From the NCBI GenBank assembly GCA_038249195.1, contig JBBRWM010000001.1, positions 186,001 to 250,000 of the forward strand: DNA of 64,000 bases. The letters are read 5' to 3'. This DNA comes from JAOUEA01 sp038249195 (GTDB lineage: Bacteria; Actinomycetota; UBA4738; HRBIN12). Under the pieces are notes generated by a model. It was not told where the DNA came from. It saw only the letters and a list, made by a program, of their open reading frames with translations, and did no database searches. A program made the position numbers and the translations under genes. Positions 42,018 through 50,379 of this stretch are shown here, piece by piece (position 1 is the first letter of the stretch; each line of letters opens with the position of its first letter).

Positions 42018-42868
42018 GCTCCCCGGCACCTCGGCGCCCTGCCGAACGCGCGATCGGCGCGTGCTTCGCGCTGTCGTTCCTCGCCGCCGTGGGTCTCATC
42101 ATCCTCTACGCAGCGGGCGGGCAGACCCAGGTGGAGGGGACGCTGCTGGCCGTCGCACTCGGCGGGATCGGGGCCGGCCTGGCCGTCTGGGCGAAGCGGC
42201 TCATGGACCACCTCCCCGACGAGACTCAGCCGCGCCATCAGCCCGCCCCGACGGACGCCGAACTCGATAGTGCGGCCGACACGATGGAGACGGGCCTCGA
42301 GGAGATACGGCGGCGGCGGTTCCTCTTCCGGATGTTGGTGGCGGCCGGCGCGGCGCTGGGATTCGCCGCGTTGTTTCCGATCCGATCGCTCGGTCGGGCG
42401 CCCGGCGATTCGCTCGAGTCCACGCGGTGGACACCGGGTGCGAGGCTCGTCACGGCCCAGGGCGACCTGGTCACCGATGCGACGCTTGAGACCGACTCGT
42501 TCATCACGGTGTTTCCGGAGGGATCCGCGGGTTCGGCCGACTCGCAGGCCGTGTTGATCCGCGTGGCGCCGGGCCTGCTCCGCCTCTCGCCCACCGGGAT
42601 GGCGGGGGCGCCCGAAGGGCTCGTTGCGTACTCGAAGATCTGCACCCATGCCGGTTGCCCGCTCGGTCTCTACCTGGCCGAGGAGCATCAGCTCCGGTGT
42701 CCGTGCCACCAATCGACCTTCGACGTGCTGGACGGGGCGAAGCCCGTATACGGACCCGCGCCGAAGCCGCTCCCCCAGCTCCCGATCGTGGTGGGGGTCG
42801 ACGGCGTGCTTGAGGCCACCGGCGACTTCGACCGCCCCGTGGGCCCGAGCTTCTGGGACGAGTCGTGA
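42014..42868 (+). CDS. qcrA: Rieske iron-sulfur subunit of the bc complex
   Basis: A 284-residue Rieske protein with three predicted N-terminal helices (about 14-34, 42-60 and 104-122), as in mycobacterial QcrA. The 2Fe-2S ligands are Cys210/His212 (CTHAGC) and Cys229/His232 (CPCHQS); Cys215 and Cys231 can form the stabilising disulfide. RRRRF before the third helix may serve in Tat-type insertion. It overlaps qcrC and qcrB by a few bases. Confidence 0.96.
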   Translation: MSSPAPRRPAERAIGACFALSFLAAVGLIILYAAGGQTQVEGTLLAVALGGIGAGLAVWAKRLMDHLPDETQPRHQPAPTDAELDSAADTMETGLEEIRRRRFLFRMLVAAGAALGFAALFPIRSLGRAPGDSLESTRWTPGARLVTAQGDLVTDATLETDSFITVFPEGSAGSADSQAVLIRVAPGLLRLSPTGMAGAPEGLVAYSKICTHAGCPLGLYLAEEHQLRCPCHQSTFDVLDGAKPVYGPAPKPLPQLPIVVGVDGVLEATGDFDRPVGPSFWDES

Positions 42869-44295
42869 TGCTCAGGCGCGCCGTGCAGGAGCTGGACGAG
42901 CGCCTGGACGGGACATCGTTCCTGCGGCAGAGCCTGCGGAAGGCGTTCCCGACCGACTGGTCGTTCCTCCTCGGCGAGGTCACCCTCTACGCCTTCGTCT
43001 TGTTGATCCTTACCGGCATCTTCCTGACCTTCTTCTACGTCGCGTCCTCCGCGCCCACCACGTACCGCGGTCCCTACGCGCCGCTGCAGGGCCAGAGCGT
43101 CTCGCAGGCCTACGACTCGGTGCTGCGGATCTCGTTCGAGGTGCGCTCGGGGCTCGTGATGCGCCAGATGCACCACTGGGCGGCACTGGTGTTCATGTGG
43201 TCGATGGTGGCACACCTCGTTCGGGTGTTCTTCACCGGCGCCTTCCGGAAGCCGCGCGAGATCACCTGGGCGATCGGCGTCGCGCTCCTCGTGGGTGGGA
43301 TCGCGGCCGGGTTCACCGGCTACTCCCTGCCCGACGATCTTCTCTCCGGCACCGGCCTGCGCATCATCTACTCGGCCGTCCTGTCGATCCCGTTCGCGGG
43401 TACCTGGCTCGCGTTCCTCTTCTTCGGGGGCGAGTTCCCGGCCTCGGAGCTCATCCCGCGCCTCTTCATCTTGCACGTGCTGCTGATCCCGCTCCTGCTC
43501 CTCACCTTGCTCGGCGCCCATCTCACGCTCGTGTGGCACCAGACCCACACGCAGCATCGCGGTCCCGGAAAGACCGAGGACACGGTGACGGGCACGCCCG
43601 TGTGGCCGCGGTTCGCGCTCAAGAGCGCCGCCGTGGCGCTCTTCACGTGGGCCGTCGTGGCGCTGCTCGGCGGGCTCTTCCAGATCAATCCGATCTGGCT
43701 CTACGGCGGGTTCGTACCCTACGAGGCTCCCTCCCCGGCCCAGCCCGACTTCTACGCCGGGTGGCTCGAGGGCATCCTGCGGCTGTGGCCGAATTGGGAG
43801 CTGCATCTCTTCGGGCACACGGTGGGCAACCTGTTCTTCCCGGCCGTGGTGTTGCCGGGGATCGTCTTCACGATCCTGGCGCTGTGGCCGTCGCTGGAGG
43901 CGCGCGTCGCTGGGGACCACGGCGTGCACAACTTCGCGCAACGACCCCGCGAGGCCCCGCTGCGCAGCGCCCTGGGCGCGGCAGGGATCACGTGGTTCGT
44001 GGTGCTGATGCTCGCGGGCAGCAACGACGTCTTGGCGAAGTACCTCCAGGTCGAGGTGGACAGGCTCAATACGTGGCTCAAGCTCTTCGTCTTCGTCCTG
44101 CCGCCGGTCGCGGGGTTCGTGACGTTCCGGATCTGCCGTGACCTGCGACGCAAGGGGACACGGCCGATCCGCGCGCCCTCCCGGGTCACGTTCGCTCGGA
44201 CCGCCGCGGGAGGATTCGAAGAGCGGGCAGACCCGCCGTCCGCCTCGGACGAGCGCGCCGAGCGCGCCGCCGACGCGGGACCGGGGGCGCCATGA
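42868..44295 (+). CDS. qcrB: Cytochrome b subunit of the bc complex
   Basis: A 475-residue membrane protein with about eight to nine helices. Heme-ligand histidines lie in MHHWAALVFMWSMVAHLVRVF and in the HVLLI...GAHLTLVWHQTHTQHR region; GYSLPDDLLSGTG is a quinol-site block. It lacks the longer C-terminal tail of mycobacterial QcrB, ending in an acidic, Ala-rich stretch. The start is ATG 42868 or GTG 42865; both overlap the qcrA stop. Confidence 0.95.
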   Translation: MLRRAVQELDERLDGTSFLRQSLRKAFPTDWSFLLGEVTLYAFVLLILTGIFLTFFYVASSAPTTYRGPYAPLQGQSVSQAYDSVLRISFEVRSGLVMRQMHHWAALVFMWSMVAHLVRVFFTGAFRKPREITWAIGVALLVGGIAAGFTGYSLPDDLLSGTGLRIIYSAVLSIPFAGTWLAFLFFGGEFPASELIPRLFILHVLLIPLLLLTLLGAHLTLVWHQTHTQHRGPGKTEDTVTGTPVWPRFALKSAAVALFTWAVVALLGGLFQINPIWLYGGFVPYEAPSPAQPDFYAGWLEGILRLWPNWELHLFGHTVGNLFFPAVVLPGIVFTILALWPSLEARVAGDHGVHNFAQRPREAPLRSALGAAGITWFVVLMLAGSNDVLAKYLQVEVDRLNTWLKLFVFVLPPVAGFVTFRICRDLRRKGTRPIRAPSRVTFARTAAGGFEERADPPSASDERAERAADAGPGAP

Positions 44296-45044
44296 GTCGA
44301 CTGCGCGTCCGGCTCGCGGCCTCGAGCGTCCTGGTGGCGACCGCGACCGGGTGCTCCTCGTCGTTCGGCATGCCCCGGGGCGGGACGGAACAAGGACAGG
44401 AGATCTTCAAGCTCTGGCAGATCTTCATGATCGCGGGCATCGTGGTTGCGGCACTCGTGTACGGATTGATCGCCTGGTCGTTGATCCGCTACCGGCGACG
44501 CCGGACCGACGATCCGGCGGCTCTCGGTCGTCAGTTCCATCTGAACGTCCCCCTCGAGGTCGTCTACACCGTGATCCCGATCGTCATCGTGGTGGGCCTG
44601 TTCGCCGTCTCGTTCCGCGGCGAGCGACGGGTGGAGAGACTGGTTCCGGATCCGGCGGTGACGTTGCACGCGGAGGCCTACGCGTGGGGTTGGCGATTCA
44701 CCTACGGCGACGACGGCCCCACCGTGGTGAGCGATCCAAGCGGGCAGGGTGTCGCCGGGCCCACGATCGAGCTGCCGCGCGGGCGCACGACGCGGGTCGT
44801 GCTCACCTCGAACGATGTGATCCACGCGTTCTGGGTCCCCGGCTTCTTGTTCAAGCGCGACGCCATCCCGGGGCGGACCACGGAGTTCGACCTCACCCCC
44901 ACCGACGAGGGGAGCTACCACGGCGTATGCGCGGAGTTCTGCGGACTCAACCACGCGTACATGACCTTCACGGTCGTGGTGACCGACCCGGCGTCGTTCG
45001 ACGCGTGGCTCGCGGACCGACCCTCCGAGGCGCCGACGCCATGA
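44292..45044 (+). CDS. ctaC: Cytochrome c oxidase subunit II (CuA), lipoprotein-like
   Basis: A 250-residue subunit II. The N-terminus ends in a lipobox-like TGCSSS (Cys21). Two helices follow (about 40-58 and 93-110), and the periplasmic cupredoxin domain has the CuA ligands CAEFCGLNHAYM near the C-terminus. It receives electrons from QcrC. No fused cytochrome c domain is present. ATG 44292 overlaps the qcrB stop (ATGA). Confidence 0.95.
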   Translation: MSRLRVRLAASSVLVATATGCSSSFGMPRGGTEQGQEIFKLWQIFMIAGIVVAALVYGLIAWSLIRYRRRRTDDPAALGRQFHLNVPLEVVYTVIPIVIVVGLFAVSFRGERRVERLVPDPAVTLHAEAYAWGWRFTYGDDGPTVVSDPSGQGVAGPTIELPRGRTTRVVLTSNDVIHAFWVPGFLFKRDAIPGRTTEFDLTPTDEGSYHGVCAEFCGLNHAYMTFTVVVTDPASFDAWLADRPSEAPTP

Positions 45045-46681
45045 GCACCCTGGTCGAACGCTCGCCCGCCCCCCAGGCGCCGATGGAGCCGGAGCGCCAC
45101 GGCCCCGTCGCCTGGCTCACCACGACCGACCACAAGAAGATCGGCATCATGTACTGCGTCACGGCGTTCGCGTTCTTCCTGGTCGGCGGGGCGCTCGCCG
45201 ATACGATGCGCACGGAGCTCGCCGAACCGGGCCGCCAGCTGGTCAGCACGCAGACGTACAACACACTGTTCACGATCCACGGAACGGTCATGATCTTCCT
45301 GTTCGTCGCCCCGTTCGGGTCGGGGCTCGCCAACTACCTGATCCCCCTGCAGGTGGGGGCACCCGACATGGCGTTCCCCCGGCTGAACGCGCTGTCGTAT
45401 TGGTTCTTCGCCGGTGGCGGGCTCCTCGTGCTCCTGTCAGGATTCGCGTCGGCGGGTGGGGGCGCCGCCATGGGATGGACCGCGTACACGCCGCTGTCTG
45501 AAGCGCGGATGTCGCCGGGGGTGGGCCCCGACCTGTGGATCCTCGGCATCGCGCTGGTCGCCGTCGCGACCCTGCTCACGGGCGTCAACATCCTCACGAC
45601 GGTCTTCTTGCTCCGGGCCCCCGGGATGACGATGTGGCGCCTCCCGATCTTCACGTGGAACATGGTGGTAACGGCCCTCCTGGGCCTCGTCGCGTTCCCG
45701 CCGGCTGTGGCCGCCTTCGCGCTGCTGCTGATCGACCGGCGCCTCGGGGGCCACGCGTTCGATCCCTTCGGGGGCGGGGACCCGGTGATCTATCAGCATC
45801 TCTTCTGGTTCCTGGGGCACCCGGAGGTCTACATCCTGATCCTTCCCACCTTCGGGGTGGTCACCGAGATCATCCCGGTCTTCAGCCGCAAGCCGTTGTT
45901 CGGCTACACGGGGTTCGTGCTCGCCACCCTCGCGATCGGGGCGTTGTCGACCGGCGTCTGGGCGCATCACATGTTCACGACGGGTGCGGTCGACAATCCG
46001 TTCTTCAGCGCGATGAGCCTGTTGATCGCGGTCCCCACCGGCATCAAGTTCTTCAATTGGATCGGCTCGATGTGGCAGGGCAAGATCCGGATGGCTGTTC
46101 CGATGCTGTTCAGCATGGGCTTCCTGCTGAATTTCCTGATCGGCGGCGTGACAGGCGTGATGCTCGCGAGCCCCCCGATCGACTTCCAGGTGGCGGACTC
46201 GTACTTCCTCGTGGCCCACTTCCACTACACGATGATGGGCGGCGCGGTCTTCGGCCTCTTCGCGGCCATCTACTTCTGGCACCCGAAGATGACAGGTCGC
46301 ATGCTTTCCGAACGGCTGGGGCGCGTCGTGTTCGCGTTGCTCTTCTTGGGGTTCAACCTCACCTTCTGGCCGCAGTTCATCCTGGGGATGCGAGGGATGC
46401 CGCGGCGCATCGTCGACTACGCCGGCGGGCTGGGGTTCGACACGCCCAACCTCGTCTCGAGCGTCGGCGCGGGTGTCCTCACGCTCGGGGTCCTGGTCTT
46501 CCTCTACGACCTCTGGGCCTCCCGGCGGCACCCCGTGGCGGCCGGCGACGATCCGTGGGGCGGCTACTCGCTCGAGTGGGCCACGTCCTCGCCACCCCCC
46601 GAGCGCAACTTCACATCCCTGCCGCGCATCCGATCCGAGCGCCCGGCCTACGACATGCGGCATCCAGGGGCGCCACGATGA
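45041..46681 (+). CDS. ctaD: Cytochrome c oxidase subunit I
   Basis: A 546-residue, twelve-helix catalytic subunit of aa3 oxidase. TIHGTVM holds a heme a ligand, GHPEVYILILP the CuB His and cross-linked Tyr, WAHHMF two more CuB His, and HFHYTMMGG the heme a3/a His pair, so it is an A-type oxidase with a complete active site. ATG 45041 overlaps the ctaC stop. The C-terminal 40 residues are polar. Confidence 0.97.
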   Translation: MSTLVERSPAPQAPMEPERHGPVAWLTTTDHKKIGIMYCVTAFAFFLVGGALADTMRTELAEPGRQLVSTQTYNTLFTIHGTVMIFLFVAPFGSGLANYLIPLQVGAPDMAFPRLNALSYWFFAGGGLLVLLSGFASAGGGAAMGWTAYTPLSEARMSPGVGPDLWILGIALVAVATLLTGVNILTTVFLLRAPGMTMWRLPIFTWNMVVTALLGLVAFPPAVAAFALLLIDRRLGGHAFDPFGGGDPVIYQHLFWFLGHPEVYILILPTFGVVTEIIPVFSRKPLFGYTGFVLATLAIGALSTGVWAHHMFTTGAVDNPFFSAMSLLIAVPTGIKFFNWIGSMWQGKIRMAVPMLFSMGFLLNFLIGGVTGVMLASPPIDFQVADSYFLVAHFHYTMMGGAVFGLFAAIYFWHPKMTGRMLSERLGRVVFALLFLGFNLTFWPQFILGMRGMPRRIVDYAGGLGFDTPNLVSSVGAGVLTLGVLVFLYDLWASRRHPVAAGDDPWGGYSLEWATSSPPPERNFTSLPRIRSERPAYDMRHPGAPR

Positions 46682-47061
46682 GGACGATCTCGCGGCTCCT
46701 CTGGGTGATCAGCGGGTTCGGGCTCGGCGTGGGCACCCTCTACTGGTTCCTCACGTACGAGGCCACCGGCGCCGTCCTGCTGTGGTTCTTCGGGCTCATG
46801 CCGATGATCGTCGCGTTGTGGATGTGGCGACGCGGGCTCGTGAGCGCTCACCTCGCCGAGGACGAACCCGAGGCCGACCCGAGCGCCAGCGCCGGAGAGG
46901 TCGTGGGTTCGTTCCCGCTCATGAGCGCCTGGCCGATCATCGCGGTCCTGGGGGTGGTCATGGCGGGGGCGAGCCTGGTGTACGGGCTCATCCTGCTGGC
47001 GCCCGGGATCGCCTTGCTCGGGTACGCGATCTACGGCCTCATGCGCGAGAGCCGTCACTAG
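46678..47061 (+). CDS. ctaF: Cytochrome c oxidase subunit IV, actinobacterial type
   Basis: A 127-residue protein with four helices (two pairs flanking an acidic loop near residues 60-78), matching the small actinobacterial CtaF. It is a structural subunit of the bc1-aa3 supercomplex. Its ATG overlaps the ctaD stop (ATGA). It is the last gene of the seven-gene operon, and a strong hairpin follows 15 bp after the stop. Confidence 0.92.
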   Translation: MRTISRLLWVISGFGLGVGTLYWFLTYEATGAVLLWFFGLMPMIVALWMWRRGLVSAHLAEDEPEADPSASAGEVVGSFPLMSAWPIIAVLGVVMAGASLVYGLILLAPGIALLGYAIYGLMRESRH

Positions 47062-47076
47062 CGGCGCTCCAACGCA

Positions 47077-47102
47077 GCAGGCCCGCCTTCCGGCGGGCCT
47101 GC
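47077..47102. terminator. Hairpin terminator between ctaF and the DUF1269 gene
   Basis: GCAGGCCCGCC and GGCGGGCCTGC form a perfect 11-bp GC stem with a TTCC loop. It lies 15 bp after the ctaF stop and 26 bp before the stop of the convergent DUF1269 gene, so it can end transcription both ways. There is no poly-T tail, common in high-GC actinobacteria. It is the only strong hairpin found after an operon in the window. Confidence 0.75.
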
Positions 47103-47128
47103 GTGCGATCGATCGTGTCGAACCGTCT

Positions 47129-47626
47129 TCAGGAAGCGGCCGGCTCGCCGTGCAGCTCCTTCTGGATGTCGGCCGTCGCCTCGTCGGACAGCGACGTCTT
47201 CATGACCGTGCCTCCGAACTTGGAGAGCGCCGCGAGGGCCTTGTCCGTCGTCATCTTCTCGAAGACGATGAACAAGGCAGAGGTGCCCGGCTTCAGCTTC
47301 TCGCGCACCTGCTCCTGGAAGCCCTTGTCCACGCCGCCCTTCTCGATCTTCCCCATGATGGCGCCCATCCCGAGGCCGAACGCCATCCCGAAGAACGGGA
47401 CGAAGAACAAGATGCCGAACAGGAAACCCCAGAACATGCCCCACGTGGCGCCTGCGCCGACCATGTGCTGGTTCGTGATCGTCTTGAGCTTGCCGGATTC
47501 GTCGCGCACGATCGCGGCGACGGCGTCGGCTTCGATCACGAGCTCCTGCTGCATGCTCTGGACCTCCGCCATGGCCAGCTCCGCCGTGGTCATGTCGTCG
47601 TAGCCGATCGCGATCAGGTCTGCCAT
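47129..47626 (-). CDS. DUF1269-family small membrane protein
   Basis: A 165-residue protein of the DUF1269 type: a ferredoxin-like N-terminal part (ADLIAIGYDDMTTAELAMAEV), a Gly-rich hydrophobic hairpin (GAGATWGMFWGFLFG... GLGMGAIMG), and a C-terminal domain. Molecular function is unknown; members are stress-linked in actinobacteria. GAGGAGGTACGG before the ATG is a strong ribosome-binding site. A distant relative is the next gene upstream. Confidence 0.85.
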   Translation of the reverse strand: MADLIAIGYDDMTTAELAMAEVQSMQQELVIEADAVAAIVRDESGKLKTITNQHMVGAGATWGMFWGFLFGILFFVPFFGMAFGLGMGAIMGKIEKGGVDKGFQEQVREKLKPGTSALFIVFEKMTTDKALAALSKFGGTVMKTSLSDEATADIQKELHGEPAAS

Positions 47627-47712
47627 CCGTACCTCCTCGAAAACGGGAGCCCGCTGGGCGGGCGCGGGACGAAGGCCCGCGCGAGCGAGTATACGGAAAC
47701 CGGCGGGAGTCC

Positions 47713-48252
47713 TTAGGCGACGCCGCCGCCCGCCAGGGCCGCGCGAACCGCCTCGACCTGCGCGTCGCTCAACGGCTCGCGAAGCTCGGCGGTCGTCACG
47801 GCATCGACGCTGTGGATCTCGTGGACGAGTTGATCAACCGTCTCGGGATCCCCGACCACCAACACAGCGGACGACCCCGGCGGGAGCGCCTCCTTCAACC
47901 GGTCCACGAACGCGTCGCTCAGCTGGAGATCGTGGGCCGGGACGCCGCCGAGCGATCCCCCCACGAGCCCGCCGCCGAAGATCCCCGCGATCAGGCCGAA
48001 CGGGCCCAGGACCAAGGCGCCGGCGAGCGCCCCAACCAGCGCTCCTTCGGCGACGTTGCGACCCCGCGTGTGCTGCGCCGAGTAGCTGTGCACGCTGAAC
48101 CGCCCGCCTGGGTGGTGCTCCACGATCCCGACCTCGTTCGTCATCCCTATGGCGCCTCGGTCCCGCAGCGAGGACACCAGCCGCTCGGCGGCCTGCGGGT
48201 CGCTGAACGTGATGACGCCGATCTCGTAGGCCGCGCCCATCGCGCCGCTCAT
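47713..48252 (-). CDS. DUF1269-like membrane protein, paralog of neighbour
   Basis: A 179-residue protein with the same layout as the preceding gene: an N-terminal sensor-like domain (YEIGVITFSDPQAAERLV), a Gly-rich membrane hairpin (GALVGALAGALVLGPFGL...), then a soluble domain ending in an Ala/Gly-rich tail. Sequence identity to the neighbour looks low, so duplication would be old. Function unknown. GGGGGGATGGGCG precedes the ATG. It is divergent from the channel gene. Confidence 0.75.
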   Translation of the reverse strand: MSGAMGAAYEIGVITFSDPQAAERLVSSLRDRGAIGMTNEVGIVEHHPGGRFSVHSYSAQHTRGRNVAEGALVGALAGALVLGPFGLIAGIFGGGLVGGSLGGVPAHDLQLSDAFVDRLKEALPPGSSAVLVVGDPETVDQLVHEIHSVDAVTTAELREPLSDAQVEAVRAALAGGGVA

Positions 48253-48298
48253 CGCCCATCCCCCCGTCGGATCGTCCGAGGATCCTATCCCACGCCGC

Positions 48299-48304
48299 TA
48301 CACT
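48299..48304 (+). promoter_or_regulatory. -10 element of the K+ channel gene
   Basis: TACACT fits TAnnnT and ends 7 nt before the ATG at 48312, predicting a leaderless transcript. No convincing -35 is seen. Confidence 0.5.
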
Positions 48305-48311
48305 CGCGCCC

Positions 48312-49079
48312 ATGGACTCCGACGAGCGCGCGCCGGCATCCGAAGAGGCGGACGGCGTGAACCAACCTCGCCGCACCCCGTTCCGCGACCTTGGGCGCCG
48401 CTTCCGCCGGGCCGACAGCTACGGCCTCGTACTCCTGCTCATCGTGATCAGCTACGGGCTGACGGCCACCTTCTCCGAAACGGCCCGGGTCTCGGGAGCC
48501 TCCATCGTTCTGGTGGTCCAGGTGGCGACCGTCTGGTTCGCGCTACGGACGTCGCGGGCCCGCCGCTCGGTGCGCCTGTTCGCCGACGTCCTTCTCGCCA
48601 TCGCTGCGATGATCGCCGTGGGCGCCGTGGTGCTGACGGAGGGCAACGACCCCTCGCTGCTGGTCCTCGCCTGCAGCGCCCTCCTGTATCTCATCGCCCC
48701 TTCGTCGGTCATGCGCGATCTCATCACGCGTCCCAAGGTCGACGCCGAGACGTTCCTCGGCGCCATCGCGGCATACCTCCTCCTCGGGATGTTCTTCGCG
48801 TACGCCTACCGAGTCATGGCCGCCCTGCAGGACACGCCGTTCTTCGGTTCCGCGGGCACGGGCACCGGATCGCAGACGCTCTTCTTCAGCTTCACGACGC
48901 TCACCACGACCGGCTACGGAAACTACGTCCCCACGCAGAGCATGGGCCAATCCTTCGCGGTGCTGGAGATGTTGATCGGTCAGATCTTCCTGGCGACGGC
49001 GATCGCGAAGGTGATCACGTCGTGGACCCCAAAGCGACGGGCACCGCAGGACGGATCCCACGCTTTCGGAGCCGATTAG
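48312..49079 (+). CDS. Two-pore-helix potassium channel-like protein
   Basis: A 255-residue protein with about five or six helices. The pore loop ends in TTTGYGN (selectivity filter near residues 198-204), where the usual last residue is Asp (GYGD); Asn here may alter conductance or selectivity. FFSFTTLTTTGYG matches the ion-channel-2 pore family. No RCK domain or ligand-binding C-terminus follows, so gating is unclear. It overlaps the convergent methyltransferase gene by 4 bp at their stops. Confidence 0.85.
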   Translation: MDSDERAPASEEADGVNQPRRTPFRDLGRRFRRADSYGLVLLLIVISYGLTATFSETARVSGASIVLVVQVATVWFALRTSRARRSVRLFADVLLAIAAMIAVGAVVLTEGNDPSLLVLACSALLYLIAPSSVMRDLITRPKVDAETFLGAIAAYLLLGMFFAYAYRVMAALQDTPFFGSAGTGTGSQTLFFSFTTLTTTGYGNYVPTQSMGQSFAVLEMLIGQIFLATAIAKVITSWTPKRRAPQDGSHAFGAD

Positions 49080-49798
49080 GCGTTCACGCACCGCCAGATG
49101 CGAAGTTCCCACAGCATCCGGCTGCCGCGGCGATGCAGCTTGAGCAACCCCTCTTTCACCAATCGCGCCGTGGCCTGGCCCTTGGCGACGAGATCGGGCA
49201 GCGGGAACTCCCGCTCGAGCACGCGCTCCATGTTGTCGCCGAAGACCTTCCGGGCGGCGGTGAGGATCCGCGCCTCGTCCTGCAGGCTGCCGGTAGGCAG
49301 GTAGAGGCGGCCGCCGGGCGCGAGCGTATCGCCCAGCGTCGCGAGCAGCCGGCTGGGCAACTCGGCACCGGTCGGCCCGCCCGCGGGCACGTCCTGGAAC
49401 CAACCGGAGACCTTCGCGAGCTCATCGGGGATCCCGGAGACGTCGCCGATGAGCACCGTGGCCGTCACACCGCGCATCGGCTCCAGCAGGTTGCCCTGGC
49501 GGAACTCGCAGACATCCTCGAGGTCGAGACGCCTCGCGTTCTCCCGTGCCGCCTCCACGGCGGGACCCGACAGGTCGCACCCGTAAACCTTCTTCGCCCC
49601 CAGACGAGCGGCCACGAACGCGAGCACCCCGCTGCCGCAGCCCACGTCGATCACGGTGTCGTCGGCATGGATCTCCAACGCGTCGGCGAGCGTCCGACTG
49701 GTGCTGGTGGGGCTGAAGACGCCGGGGCGCACGACGAGGTCGAAGGGGCCCGTTCGGCCCTTCCAACGGATCTCGTTCGACATGGTCTCGCTCGTCAT
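49076..49798 (-). CDS. SAM-dependent methyltransferase
   Basis: This 240-residue class I methyltransferase has VIDVGCGSGVLAFVAARLG as SAM motif I and VYGCDLSG as motif II. Motif IV is IGDVSGIPDE, not NPPY, so DNA or release-factor targets are unlikely. Methylation of a small molecule or a protein such as L11 cannot be told apart. Start ATG 49798 lies 6 nt after a TAGCCT -10. Its stop overlaps the channel gene. Confidence 0.83.
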   Translation of the reverse strand: MTSETMSNEIRWKGRTGPFDLVVRPGVFSPTSTSRTLADALEIHADDTVIDVGCGSGVLAFVAARLGAKKVYGCDLSGPAVEAARENARRLDLEDVCEFRQGNLLEPMRGVTATVLIGDVSGIPDELAKVSGWFQDVPAGGPTGAELPSRLLATLGDTLAPGGRLYLPTGSLQDEARILTAARKVFGDNMERVLEREFPLPDLVAKGQATARLVKEGLLKLHRRGSRMLWELRIWRCVNA

Positions 49799-49804
49799 CC
49801 TGCA

Positions 49805-49810
49805 AGGCTA
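49805..49810 (-). promoter_or_regulatory. -10 element of the methyltransferase gene
   Basis: TAGCCT on the minus strand ends 6 nt before the ATG at 49798, predicting a leaderless mRNA. It lies in the 33-bp gap after the DUF309 stop. Confidence 0.5.
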
Positions 49811-49831
49811 CACGCAGGCCCTTCGGCCGCG

Positions 49832-50323
49832 CTACACGTCCGGCGGGTCGAAGGTCACGTCCTCCGCGGGCACCAGGGCCCCTCGCTCTACGCGCGACGC
49901 GTCGGCCTCCAGCTTGTCGCGCAACGCCTGGGTGTGGATCCCGCGGTGCCCGTCGGGGTATCCCTCCACGCGCCTGGATGCGCGACGCAGCAACGTCACG
50001 GCCCCGTGCACGTTCCCACGCTGCAGGTGCACGTAACCGGCGCCCATCTGCGACAGCCCCTTGAAGAACTCCGCCTCGTCCGTGGCGCGGGCCTGCTTCC
50101 ACGCGGTCTCCCACGCCTCGTGCGCCGGGAAGAACCTGGCGGCGCGGGTGTGCGCGCGGCCCAGCTCGTGGTTCTGCTCGAGGCTCAGATGGTCGTAATC
50201 CTCGAGCTCGAGCTCGTTCTCCGCGTCCCACGCCAGGGGACGGCCGAGCCGGTCCCGTGGGCGTTCGGGCTTCTGCCGGCCCTCGCTCGGGATCCCCGTC
50301 TTCCCCTTGGCTTCCTCAGGCAT
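49832..50323 (-). CDS. DUF309-family protein
   Basis: A 163-residue soluble protein. FFPAHEAWETAWK and QMGAGYVHLQRGN are the hallmark blocks of DUF309, an uncharacterised helical family with conserved His/Glu residues that might bind metal. The N-terminal 40 residues are polar and charged. The ATG at 50323 is inside the left arm of a 15-bp inverted repeat shared with the divergent oxidase gene, so control of the two is likely linked. Confidence 0.83.
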   Translation of the reverse strand: MPEEAKGKTGIPSEGRQKPERPRDRLGRPLAWDAENELELEDYDHLSLEQNHELGRAHTRAARFFPAHEAWETAWKQARATDEAEFFKGLSQMGAGYVHLQRGNVHGAVTLLRRASRRVEGYPDGHRGIHTQALRDKLEADASRVERGALVPAEDVTFDPPDV

Positions 50324-50379
50324 GTCGGCATGCTACCGCCGGACGCGGCGGGCATGAGAGCGACTAGCATGCCGACATG
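50321..50379. promoter_or_regulatory. 15-bp inverted repeat holding both divergent start codons
   Basis: CATGTCGGCATGCTA (50321-50335) and its exact reverse complement (50365-50379) flank 29 bp. Each arm carries TAGCAT, then GCCGAC, then the ATG of its gene: DUF309 to the left and the FAD oxidase to the right. This predicts twin leaderless promoters, mirror images of each other. It could also be an operator for a shared regulator. Confidence 0.7.
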
